From NCBI RefSeq assembly GCF_900109135.1, contig NZ_FNYT01000001.1, positions 186,001 through 250,000 of the forward strand: a DNA stretch of 64,000 nucleotides, written 5' to 3'. The position numbers and the translations under genes are program-made. This DNA is from Trichococcus ilyis. Its GTDB lineage: Bacteria; Bacillota; Bacilli; Lactobacillales; Aerococcaceae. How positions within the stretch are numbered: position 1 is the stretch's first letter; the number at the start of each line of letters is the position of its first letter. Positions 56,874 through 64,000 of this stretch are shown here, piece after piece. The notes under the pieces are model-generated. The model saw only the letters and a program-made list of their open reading frames with translations. It was not told the DNA's origin and made no database searches.

Positions 56874-59276
56874 CTAATAGACAACAACTGGCGTACCGAC
56901 CGGATAACTGTAATAAAGCGTCCGGACCGCATCGTATGGTGTGTTCACGCACCCATGCGAGCCATAGTAAAGGTAGATATCGCCGCCATAGCCGTGCGTC
57001 TGCCAAGGTGAATCGTGGAGGCCGACCATATTGCCCACAAACGGGATCCAGAAGCTGACGGGCGAGGCATAATCCTCACCGATCAGAACGGACGGCGACT
57101 GTTTGTAGGGTTGGATGTAGAACAACCCTCGCGGTGTGGCATTATTGGCCGATGGTTTGCCTGTGATGACCGGAGAGGATACAATCTGCGTCTCTCCCTT
57201 ATATGCCCATACGCTCTGTTGGCTCAGGCTGACGATGATATAGCTGTTTCCAATGTAGTAATTGACTCCGGAATTGCTGCGGAAATAGCCGTTGATCACT
57301 GTCCAATCCGGCCCTTTGGCATAGGTGGGCAGTCCCGTCAGCGCCGCTTTGTCCACCCAACCGATATAGCTGCCGTTCAGCGAAAGGAGGACGTAATGCC
57401 CGTCCGCGGATTCCTTGACCGCATCGACTTTTTGTCCGAGATAGCTGTCCGTGCTTGTCCGCCATTGGTATCCCGGATAGCCCCAAGGCAATGTATCGAC
57501 CGAAAAACCTGCCTTCGCGATTGTCGGCGAATAGTTTACCACGGTCCCGCCGGAAATGTTTTGCGCCTGTGATCTGTAGCTGAAATCCCCTAAAGCTTTC
57601 TTGTCGATCCAGCCAAGTTTTTTGCCGTTCAGCGAAAGCAGCACATACAAGCCGTTGGCGGTTTCTTTGACGGCCTCAAATCGTTGTCCCAGATAGTCCG
57701 TTGAAGTGGCTATCTGTTGATAGCCGGCATAGCCCCAAGGCAGGCTGTCGATCGAATAGCCCGGTGCAGTGACCGTTGCGGTATAGGCGACAATGACTGC
57801 TGACGCGACATCCTGGAGTTTTGGCGGCACCGCAATATCTGCCAAGGCGCGCTTGTCGACCCAACCCAAGCGCTTCCCGCTGGAAGATATCAAAACGTAT
57901 AATCCATCAGGTGATTCCTGGACGGCCTGGATGCGTTCGCCGATGTGGTTGCTGGTTGTGTCGATTTGTCCGTACCCGGCGTACCCCCATGGCAAGCTGT
58001 CGATGGAATAGCCAACAGCGGCTATGGTTGCAGTATAATCGACGGGTATTCCCGAACCCAACTCCTGTACTTTAGGTTGGATGTATATATCCGTCAACGC
58101 CCGTTTGTCGATCCACCCCAGTCTGTTTCCGTTCAGTGCGATCAGCGCATAAAGTCCGTTCGCCGTCTCTCTGACTGCCTGCACACTTTGATCCAGATAA
58201 TCGCCGCTTGTGGCCATCTGAGCGTATCCGGCATAACCCCATGGCAAGCTGTCGATGGAAAACCCGGCTGCACCGATCCGGGCGGCATAGTCGACCGTCA
58301 GTGCTGCTGTAACATCCTGCACTTTCGGCGGACTGTAGATGTCCGACAGCGCCCGTTTGTCGATCCACCCCAACTTCACGTCATTCAGGGAAACCAGCAC
58401 ATACTGCCCGTTTGCGGTTTCTTTTTCAGCTTGTATATTTTGATCCAGATAATCTGTGCTCATTCCCATATACTGGTATCCAGCGTATCCCCAGGGCAGG
58501 CTATCAATCGAAAAGCTCTTTCCGGTGATGCGTGCAGTATAATCAACAGCAACCGCTGAGGGGAGATCTTGTACTTTAGGGATGAGGACAATTTCCGTCA
58601 ACGCCCGTTTGTCGACCCAGCCCAATTTTTCGCCGTTCAATGTCGCCAGTGCATAAAGTCCGTTCTGTGATTCTTTGATCACTTCAACTTTTTGACCCAA
58701 AAAATCATTCGTCATGTAACGGAAGGCATAACCGGGGTAACCCCAAGGCAGGCTGTCGAGCGTAAAGTCCCCTTTGGCAATTATAGCTGTGTATAAAACG
58801 ACTACGTCCGAAGAGCTTTCTTGTACTTCGGGTAGAATTGCTGCAGTGGCAGTCATTTCCAATGTCGGAGCGGACTCTGCGCTATCGGTTTCACTTAACT
58901 GAGGGACAGGATCGTTGGAACCCGGTATGGATCCACTCTCTGTGGAACTAGCTTCATCGCTTACAGGAATAATTTGTTCAGCTTCGTCAGAAGGAGCCGC
59001 CTCTGCTGCAGTTGATGAAGATGCTGCGGATTCTGCAATAGTATCGTCCGGCGGAACATCGGCAGCAGGGTTCGTTTCCTCATCAATAATGGTTGATTGC
59101 TCGATTATGTCTGGTGATTCTGTTTGGGTGGACTCGCCCCCATTGGCGCTGCTTGCATCCGTTCCGGTAGTATCTGCAAAAGCTGCGGGTGCTGGTGCCG
59201 CCAGCAGCACGGCTGCGGACAGACCGCAAACCATAACGGCACACCATTGAGCTTTGACTTTACGCAATTTTTTCAT
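56874..59276 (-). CDS. L,D-transpeptidase with six SH3/GW-like repeats
   Basis: 800-aa exported protein. The signal peptide is about residues 1-35 (WCAVMVCGLSAAVLLAAPAPAAFA). A Ser/Glu/Thr/Pro-rich disordered region extends to about 165. Six repeats of about 80 aa follow, each with the pattern VDYTA-x-I ... GFSIDSLPWGYAGY ... GLYVLLSLNGKKLGWIDKRAL, typical of GW/SH3-like wall-binding modules. The C-terminal YkuD domain (about 670-800) carries HDSPW and the catalytic GSHGCVNTP. It probably makes 3-3 cross-links or anchors itself to the wall via the repeats. ATG at 59276 follows GGTGGGGTTAGTC. Confidence 0.9.
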   Translation of the reverse strand: MKKLRKVKAQWCAVMVCGLSAAVLLAAPAPAAFADTTGTDASSANGGESTQTESPDIIEQSTIIDEETNPAADVPPDDTIAESAASSSTAAEAAPSDEAEQIIPVSDEASSTESGSIPGSNDPVPQLSETDSAESAPTLEMTATAAILPEVQESSSDVVVLYTAIIAKGDFTLDSLPWGYPGYAFRYMTNDFLGQKVEVIKESQNGLYALATLNGEKLGWVDKRALTEIVLIPKVQDLPSAVAVDYTARITGKSFSIDSLPWGYAGYQYMGMSTDYLDQNIQAEKETANGQYVLVSLNDVKLGWIDKRALSDIYSPPKVQDVTAALTVDYAARIGAAGFSIDSLPWGYAGYAQMATSGDYLDQSVQAVRETANGLYALIALNGNRLGWIDKRALTDIYIQPKVQELGSGIPVDYTATIAAVGYSIDSLPWGYAGYGQIDTTSNHIGERIQAVQESPDGLYVLISSSGKRLGWVDKRALADIAVPPKLQDVASAVIVAYTATVTAPGYSIDSLPWGYAGYQQIATSTDYLGQRFEAVKETANGLYVLLSLNGKKLGWIDKKALGDFSYRSQAQNISGGTVVNYSPTIAKAGFSVDTLPWGYPGYQWRTSTDSYLGQKVDAVKESADGHYVLLSLNGSYIGWVDKAALTGLPTYAKGPDWTVINGYFRSNSGVNYYIGNSYIIVSLSQQSVWAYKGETQIVSSPVITGKPSANNATPRGLFYIQPYKQSPSVLIGEDYASPVSFWIPFVGNMVGLHDSPWQTHGYGGDIYLYYGSHGCVNTPYDAVRTLYYSYPVGTPVVVY

Positions 59277-59466
59277 GACTAACCCCACCAATCTGTTCGA
59301 TATTGTAAAGGCTTACGTTTTTAAAAAAAATTTAAGTTGCCGGCGATTCGGAAATAGACTCCATATATTCAGACTTCTTACATTCATTATATCAATATAT
59401 ATTTTATCTTCAATATATATAATCTATTTCCCGCCTGACAGTGAAAATTTTCTGACGGAATTTATA

Positions 59467-59507
59467 AAAGAGTCAGGCAGGACCCGATTGGTTTCTGCCT
59501 GACTCTT
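59467..59507 (-). terminator. Terminator of the Lon-like protease gene
   Basis: AAGAGTCAGGCAG (59468-59480) with CTGCCTGACTCTT (59495-59507); on the minus strand it is followed by TTATAAATT. Confidence 0.8.
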
Positions 59508-59549
59508 CCTTTCAGCTGAAATATCTGCATACAATTTTGCAGGACCGCA

Positions 59550-61997
59550 TCATTCCGGATCGTACGCGTCACTGTTATAGTTGTTGAGCAAATCATTTGC
59601 ATTTTGCGCTGCTTCGATGCTCTTGTTGTATTTTTCCAACTTCTGTTGGACTTTATGGAAGACGCTGCCCTCCGTGTATGTCCCATTTGTTTCGCGTTTT
59701 CCGCAGTTCAGCCCGGTCAATATTTCGATCCCATCCGCAACCGTTTTGACGGAATAGATATGGAATTTGGAATCCTTCACAGCCGCGATGATTTCTTCCT
59801 TGAGCATCAGATCGTCCACATTCTGTTCCGGAATGATGACTCCCTGCTCTCCGCTCAAGCCCTTTGATTCACAAAGATCAAAAAAGCTTTCGATTTTTTC
59901 GGTGGCACCGCCGATCGGTTGGATTTCACCCTTCTGATTGATGGAACCTGTCACAGCCAAGTTCTGTTTCAGCGGCACATCCGCCAGACTGGAAAGGAGC
60001 GCGTAAAGTTCGGCGCTCGAAGCGCTGTCCCCGTCGACGCCACCGTAATTCTGTTCAAAAGTCAATTGGGCGTTCACTGCCAGCGGTTTTTCTTGCGCAA
60101 ACTGCCCGCCCAGAAAACCTGCCAACGTCAGTACCCCTTTTGAGTGGCTGCTTCCGCTCATTTTGGTTTCGCGCTCGATGTTCGTCACGCCATTCGAACC
60201 GATGTAGGTGCGGGCTGTGATCCGGGTCGGGTGCCCGAAGGCGTATTCTTCGGTTTGGATGACCGAAAGGCCGTTCACTTGGCCGACTACGGCATCCTCT
60301 GTGTCAATCATGATTTTGCCTCTCATCACCATTTCCTGGAATTTTTCCTCGATCATATTGGCCCGGTATTTCCTGTCCGCCAGCGCTTTTTTGACGTGGA
60401 CATCAGAAACGATTGTCGCGCTCTCGTATTTTGCAATGGCGCTGGATTCATGGACGATTTCCGTGATTTCGTTGAATTGCGTGGACAGTTTGGTCTGATT
60501 ACCCGCAAGGCGGGACCCGTACTCAATGATTTTCCCTAAGCCGCTGCGGTCAAAATGAAGGATTCCCGAATCCTCGCAGATCGAACTGATGAAGGAGACG
60601 TATTTCCGGATGTTTTCTTCATTGCGATCCATGCTGATATCGAAATCGACCTTTACTTTGAACAGTTTCCGGAAATCTTCATCATAGGTCAGAATGTTGT
60701 AGAATATCGGACTGCCGATCAGAATGATTTTGGCGTTCAAGGGGATCGTTTCCGGTTTAAGCGTCAAGGTCGGCACGTAGCGGTATTGCTCGCCGATATT
60801 CTCGATCAGGGCTTGTTGGTGCTTCAACACCTTTTTCAGGGCATCCCACATGAACGGATCGAACAGGACATCCTTCGCCTGCAGCACCAAATAGCCGCCA
60901 TTGGCTTGGTGGATGGCACCGGCTTTCACCATAGTGAAGTCGGTCGTAGTGAACATGAATTGGTTTTTGTATTCGATTTTCCCGAAAATATTGTAATAGT
61001 TCGTAAAAGGCTCGATGATCGCCGGGGCGCCTTTGCTGTTTTCGTTGTTCACGAAGAGATTGACTTTGTATTTTATGAAGGGATCGCCATCATTCTCCTG
61101 CAACTGAAAAGGATTTTGCGCTTGCGGAGCATCGGCCAACCGGAAAATGATATTGTTCTCGGTGATGTCGGTCAGAACTTTATCCAGATAATCCTGGATT
61201 TTTTCCGAATATGCGTATTTTTCTTTTAATCGGGCGATGGGGGGCTCTGTCGCAAATCGGGTGATCTGCATGTCCAATTCCTTGAGCTGTTTATCGGCCT
61301 CTTTCTCGAGCGCACGGGAACCGCGGATGATTTCATCCAGCCTTTTTTCAAGCTTGTAGGTATTTTCATCAATGACTTTGCGTTCATCCGCCGAAAGTGC
61401 TTTGTATTCTTCCGGCGAGAGCTGCTTGCCGTCCCTGATAGGAATCAAGGCCACGCGTCCAGGTGCTTGCCTGACGATGAATCCCGCTTTGAGGGCTTCC
61501 TGTTCGATGCTCCGGAAAACAGCATCCACCTTTTCCTGGACCACTTGGATGATGGTGCCTTTCTGTTGGTCATAATCGCTGCTTTCGAACGTTTTCGGGA
61601 TGAGGCTGCGCATATCCTCCACGAACTCGCTCATGTCATTGCGGAATATCTTACCTTGGCCTGCAGGCAGAGCCACCGCAATCGGTTTGTCCCGATCGGC
61701 AAAATTATAGATATAGCACCAATCATCAGGCGTATTGCCTTTCTCTGCCAATCTGGATACAACGGTCTGGACGTAGGTGCTCTTCCCGGTTCCTGGCGGT
61801 CCGGAAACGAAAATATTGTAGCCGGGAACCGCCATCCCCAAACCAAAATCCATCGATTTCACGGCCCGGTCCTGGCCGATGATGCCCTGCAATGGCGGAA
61901 CATCCTTGGATGATTCGCAAAAATCCAGTTCACCGGTGTACAGATAACTCCAGCGCAGCTTCTCGACCGGGATACGGTATTTTTCTTCTAGAGACAT
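59550..61997 (-). CDS. Lon-related AAA+ protease (S16, LonB/LonC-like)
   Basis: 815-aa ATP-dependent protease of the putative Lon-related family (AAA_32 domain). Walker A is FVSGPPGTGKSTYVQ near residue 66. A long helical insertion spans about 150-330. The later AAA part has GAIHQANGGYLVLQAKDVLFD, and the C-terminal S16 domain has the catalytic Ser in VDGDSASSAELYALLSSL (about 675) and Lys in GATEKIESFFDLCE (about 715). The N-terminal Lon substrate domain is lacking. A single gene, starting at ATG 61997 behind AAAGGAGTCC. Members are thought to degrade unfolded or specific regulatory proteins. Confidence 0.9.
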   Translation of the reverse strand: MSLEEKYRIPVEKLRWSYLYTGELDFCESSKDVPPLQGIIGQDRAVKSMDFGLGMAVPGYNIFVSGPPGTGKSTYVQTVVSRLAEKGNTPDDWCYIYNFADRDKPIAVALPAGQGKIFRNDMSEFVEDMRSLIPKTFESSDYDQQKGTIIQVVQEKVDAVFRSIEQEALKAGFIVRQAPGRVALIPIRDGKQLSPEEYKALSADERKVIDENTYKLEKRLDEIIRGSRALEKEADKQLKELDMQITRFATEPPIARLKEKYAYSEKIQDYLDKVLTDITENNIIFRLADAPQAQNPFQLQENDGDPFIKYKVNLFVNNENSKGAPAIIEPFTNYYNIFGKIEYKNQFMFTTTDFTMVKAGAIHQANGGYLVLQAKDVLFDPFMWDALKKVLKHQQALIENIGEQYRYVPTLTLKPETIPLNAKIILIGSPIFYNILTYDEDFRKLFKVKVDFDISMDRNEENIRKYVSFISSICEDSGILHFDRSGLGKIIEYGSRLAGNQTKLSTQFNEITEIVHESSAIAKYESATIVSDVHVKKALADRKYRANMIEEKFQEMVMRGKIMIDTEDAVVGQVNGLSVIQTEEYAFGHPTRITARTYIGSNGVTNIERETKMSGSSHSKGVLTLAGFLGGQFAQEKPLAVNAQLTFEQNYGGVDGDSASSAELYALLSSLADVPLKQNLAVTGSINQKGEIQPIGGATEKIESFFDLCESKGLSGEQGVIIPEQNVDDLMLKEEIIAAVKDSKFHIYSVKTVADGIEILTGLNCGKRETNGTYTEGSVFHKVQQKLEKYNKSIEAAQNANDLLNNYNSDAYDPE

Positions 61998-62248
61998 GAA
62001 AAGGACTCCTTTACTGTTGGATTGCGCCGGTTACCCGGGCAAAAGTAATCACCAGGCAACAACGGAAAGCGTTATCATATTTCAACTCTATTGTATAACA
62101 ATTTTGATGAGAAGTGGAATTTTATCGATTTTGATTTGATTGTTACACTATGACGCTGATTATTATTGCTTGAAAATTATCGTTATCCACTTTTCAGCTC
62201 GGACTTGCTGCGCTATACTGATGCAATAGGACGGAGGGACACACGAAT

Positions 62249-62707
62249 ATGCGTTTTACTTTTAACCCCAAATTAACAGCCTTATGTCTCTGGATGGGCG
62301 TGATTTTTTTCCTTTCCCACCAAAATGGTCAGGATTCCTCGCAAACGAGCGGCATCCTTCTGGAATTGCTGAGCCTGATTGGGATCGGTCCGGGAAGTTC
62401 CGTTCAGGGGGCGCTCAGTTACATAGTCCGCAAGGCCGGCCATTTCAGCGAATATTTGATTCTGGCAATCCTTTTTTTACGGTACCGCAAAGAGCAGGAA
62501 CCGTCCTGGAAATCAGATTTTCACGCTTTGTTGTTCGTATTTCTGTATGCCTGCTCGGACGAATTCCATCAATCCTTCATTCCGGGAAGAGGTCCGGCCT
62601 TTTTCGATGTGATGATCGATACCGCTGGGGGACTTACCGGGATCATGCTGTATGAGTGGAAACAGAGACTGACGGTGCGGCAAAATAAGCTTATCTGCAG
62701 AAAATAA
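62249..62707 (+). CDS. VanZ family membrane protein
   Basis: 152-aa protein with about four membrane helices and the VanZ core: VRKAGHFSEYLILAILFLRYR and YACSDEFHQSFIPGRGPAFFDVMIDTAGGLTG. VanZ itself gives low-level teicoplanin resistance, but stand-alone relatives such as this one usually have unknown roles. ATG at 62249 follows ACGGAGGGAC. It is isolated from any glycopeptide resistance cluster. Confidence 0.88.
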   Translation: MRFTFNPKLTALCLWMGVIFFLSHQNGQDSSQTSGILLELLSLIGIGPGSSVQGALSYIVRKAGHFSEYLILAILFLRYRKEQEPSWKSDFHALLFVFLYACSDEFHQSFIPGRGPAFFDVMIDTAGGLTGIMLYEWKQRLTVRQNKLICRK

Positions 62708-62748
62708 ACAGGCATCCGCCAAAACTAAACGGATGCCTGTTTATTTTG
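62703..62748. terminator. Bidirectional terminator between vanZ-like gene and nuclease gene
   Basis: A 16-bp stem with arms at 62703-62718 and 62730-62745, each including the AATAAACAGG/CCTGTTTATT ends, followed by TTG. Confidence 0.88.
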
Positions 62749-62768
62749 TTGCAGTGGTTGATAGCACG

Positions 62769-63467
62769 CTAATTGATGTCATCTTTGGGCTCGTTGAAGA
62801 CATAGACGTTCAGGTCGACAGAATCATCGTTGACACTTTTTGCCATGATGTGCAGTCCTTTGCAGAGCAATTCATCACCCTGGAAAACGGGCGTTACGCG
62901 ATAACGGACCGTGGTTCCCGACTGGATCGCCTCGCTGATGATGTATTCCGAGGCAAAATACATGGCCGGGTAGTTGGCGTTGCGGTACAACGTCACCAGA
63001 TTGCGCCAGTCCTCGCCGCTGCCGCCGAGCACATCCGCCAGCAGATGCCCGCGGTTCAGCTGCTTGGGATTGGAATCATTCTGATTGCTCTTCGACCAGC
63101 CAGTCGGCAGAATGCTGCTGTCTGCATCGGTACCGGTCTGGTACATTTCCGGCGTGATCATGGCATCCATAGTTGTGACCCGGTTCAGCTCATCCAAATC
63201 ACCGTAGTTGACCCAGCCTTCTCCCTCAAAATGCAATTCCGATGCATCAAACGTACTTCTTCCTCCATTCAGTTCGAGAAAGTCCGCACCCGTGTATCGG
63301 GGCGCATCATCGGCGGAGAGAATGATCGAAGTGCCGGGCTTACCGGTCTGTTCTGAATTCGGATCGACCCCTTCGTGTATTTCGATCCAAGTAAGGACGA
63401 AAAACCATGCAAGCAGCAACAGAAGCCGCAAAAATTTGTTTTTGCCCGAATTTTTTCTTTTTGCCAT
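62769..63467 (-). CDS. DNA/RNA non-specific endonuclease, membrane-anchored or secreted
   Basis: 232 aa. The N-terminal signal-anchor is residues 10-27 (FLRLLLLLAWFFVLTWIEI). The beta-beta-alpha metal nuclease domain follows, with the catalytic NRGH in PKQLNRGHLLADVLGG near residue 138, metal Asn in LVTLYRNANYPAMYFASE, and later YRVTPVFQGDELL. It resembles streptococcal EndA/MF-type nucleases, used for DNA uptake or nutrient release. ATG at 63467 follows GGGGGGAACAA. Confidence 0.88.
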   Translation of the reverse strand: MAKRKNSGKNKFLRLLLLLAWFFVLTWIEIHEGVDPNSEQTGKPGTSIILSADDAPRYTGADFLELNGGRSTFDASELHFEGEGWVNYGDLDELNRVTTMDAMITPEMYQTGTDADSSILPTGWSKSNQNDSNPKQLNRGHLLADVLGGSGEDWRNLVTLYRNANYPAMYFASEYIISEAIQSGTTVRYRVTPVFQGDELLCKGLHIMAKSVNDDSVDLNVYVFNEPKDDIN

Positions 63468-63566
63468 TTGTTCCCCCCACTTAACAAGAATGAAAGCATT
63501 CATCCATTCTAACAGTCAACCATTGGGAGTGCAAACCGATTTCCGGCCGCAGTTATGTTCGAAAAA

Positions 63567-63602
63567 AAACGACCTTTCCTTTTGGGTGGAAAGATCGTTT
63601 CT
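63567..63602 (-). terminator. Terminator of the metallophosphoesterase gene
   Basis: AAAACGACCTTTCC (about 63567-63580) with GGAAAGATCGTTT (63588-63600), one mismatch; on the minus strand it is followed by a long T-run. Confidence 0.8.
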
Positions 63603-63608
63603 TAACTA

Positions 63609-64000
63609 TTATTCAGCTGCAGGGTCAGTCCGGACACTCGACCGGATATCGAATTTTGCGATCGGATCCGGTCCGCGCATGACTTCCCTTTTGATCTGGA
63701 GCAGGCCGTCCTCATTCACCCGCGTTTTCCATCTTACCAATTGGATCTGGCCGCCGGTGATTTCGATGGCGGTGATGCTGGTCGGATAGATGCAGCACCC
63801 CGAATTGAAATAAGGCAGATCTTTTGTCTTCGGATATTTGAAGCGGTGCGTATGTCCGCAGATCAGCATTTTTTCATGCTTCTGGATCCACTTCACGTAA
63901 TTTTTTTCGATTTTATGCCGTTTGTTCATATTTTTCACGGGGCTCGTCGGACTTTTGACGCCGAAAGCATGCAGGAACCGCCAAAAATATTTCAAAGAGA
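63609..64000 (-). CDS. Metallophosphoesterase, partial (C-terminal part)
   Basis: The frame stays open to the end of the window, so the N-terminal metal motifs are missing and the first start-like codon here (63995) is not the real start. The visible 130 codons contain KHEKMLICGHTHRFKYPKTKDLPYFNSGCCIYPTSITAIEI, with the GHTH metal-binding motif near the C-terminal end. This is typical of calcineurin-like phosphoesterases, possibly of the UDP-2,3-diacylglucosamine pyrophosphatase-like group. Substrate unknown. Confidence 0.78.
   Translation of the reverse strand, partial: SLKYFWRFLHAFGVKSPTSPVKNMNKRHKIEKNYVKWIQKHEKMLICGHTHRFKYPKTKDLPYFNSGCCIYPTSITAIEITGGQIQLVRWKTRVNEDGLLQIKREVMRGPDPIAKFDIRSSVRTDPAAE

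Noticed and set aside
62249-62707. Glycopeptide resistance (VanZ) cluster
   Set aside because: Only a VanZ-domain protein is present; no van ligase, dehydrogenase or two-component system lies nearby.

Overview
The window looks like chromosome of a low-to-medium GC Firmicute of the order Lactobacillales, most likely Carnobacteriaceae (Trichococcus-like). This is an inference from the RexAB-type helicase-nuclease, PyrR-attenuated pyrimidine genes, a mannose-class PTS run by a LevR/ManR activator with a sigma-54 promoter, many strong intrinsic terminators and AGGAGG-type ribosome binding sites. No rRNA, tRNA, CRISPR array, IS element or prophage was seen. Both edge genes (rexB, and a metallophosphoesterase) are cut by the window.

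Layout. 0-6.5 kb: rexB-rexA recombination helicase/nuclease. 6.6-14.4 kb: sugar uptake locus with a LevR/ManR-type activator, a consensus -24/-12 promoter with repeated TACACTAA boxes, EIIAB-EIIC-EIID, ManO (DUF956), a second stand-alone EIIB and CutC. 14.4-18.8 kb: envelope genes (putative glycoside hydrolase and polysaccharide deacetylase lipoprotein on the minus strand; lspA and an RluD-type pseudouridine synthase on the plus strand). 18.7-32.1 kb: pyrimidine synthesis in two blocks, pyrR-K-D-F-E and pyrB-C. They are separated by rqcH, a 1.3 kb gene-poor stretch with a candidate structured RNA and a riboswitch-like leader, a three-gene ABC importer, and an S66 peptidase. Four PyrR-binding loops can be recognised. 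32-36.6 kb: YczE-like membrane protein, glutaredoxin-like protein, Ohr, polyphosphate:AMP phosphotransferase and CoaBC.

36.6-38.1 kb is an AT-rich island with an AbrB-type antitoxin/Doc toxin pair. 38-44.4 kb holds a peroxiredoxin-like protein, a TPM-domain/PspA envelope-stress pair, an orphan catalytic-core tyrosine recombinase, a DUF1002 secreted protein, an M50-like membrane protease and a nucleotidyltransferase-fold protein. 44.4-50.7 kb: lysA coupled to a TrmB-family regulator, uridine kinase, an AEC transporter, a pRiA4b ORF-3 family protein, a membrane protein built of four internal repeats, and a small HTH protein. 50.7-64 kb: a proteasome-beta-like Ntn hydrolase (the most unusual protein here), NifJ, a nitrilase-family amidase, an L,D-transpeptidase with six SH3/GW-like repeats, a Lon-like AAA+ protease, VanZ, a secreted or anchored nuclease and a metallophosphoesterase.

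The strongest leads for undescribed biology are the proteasome-like hydrolase (about 50.8-52.0 kb), the putative ~520-nt non-coding RNA (24.89-25.41 kb), and the switch-like leader in front of the ABC importer (25.5-25.76 kb).
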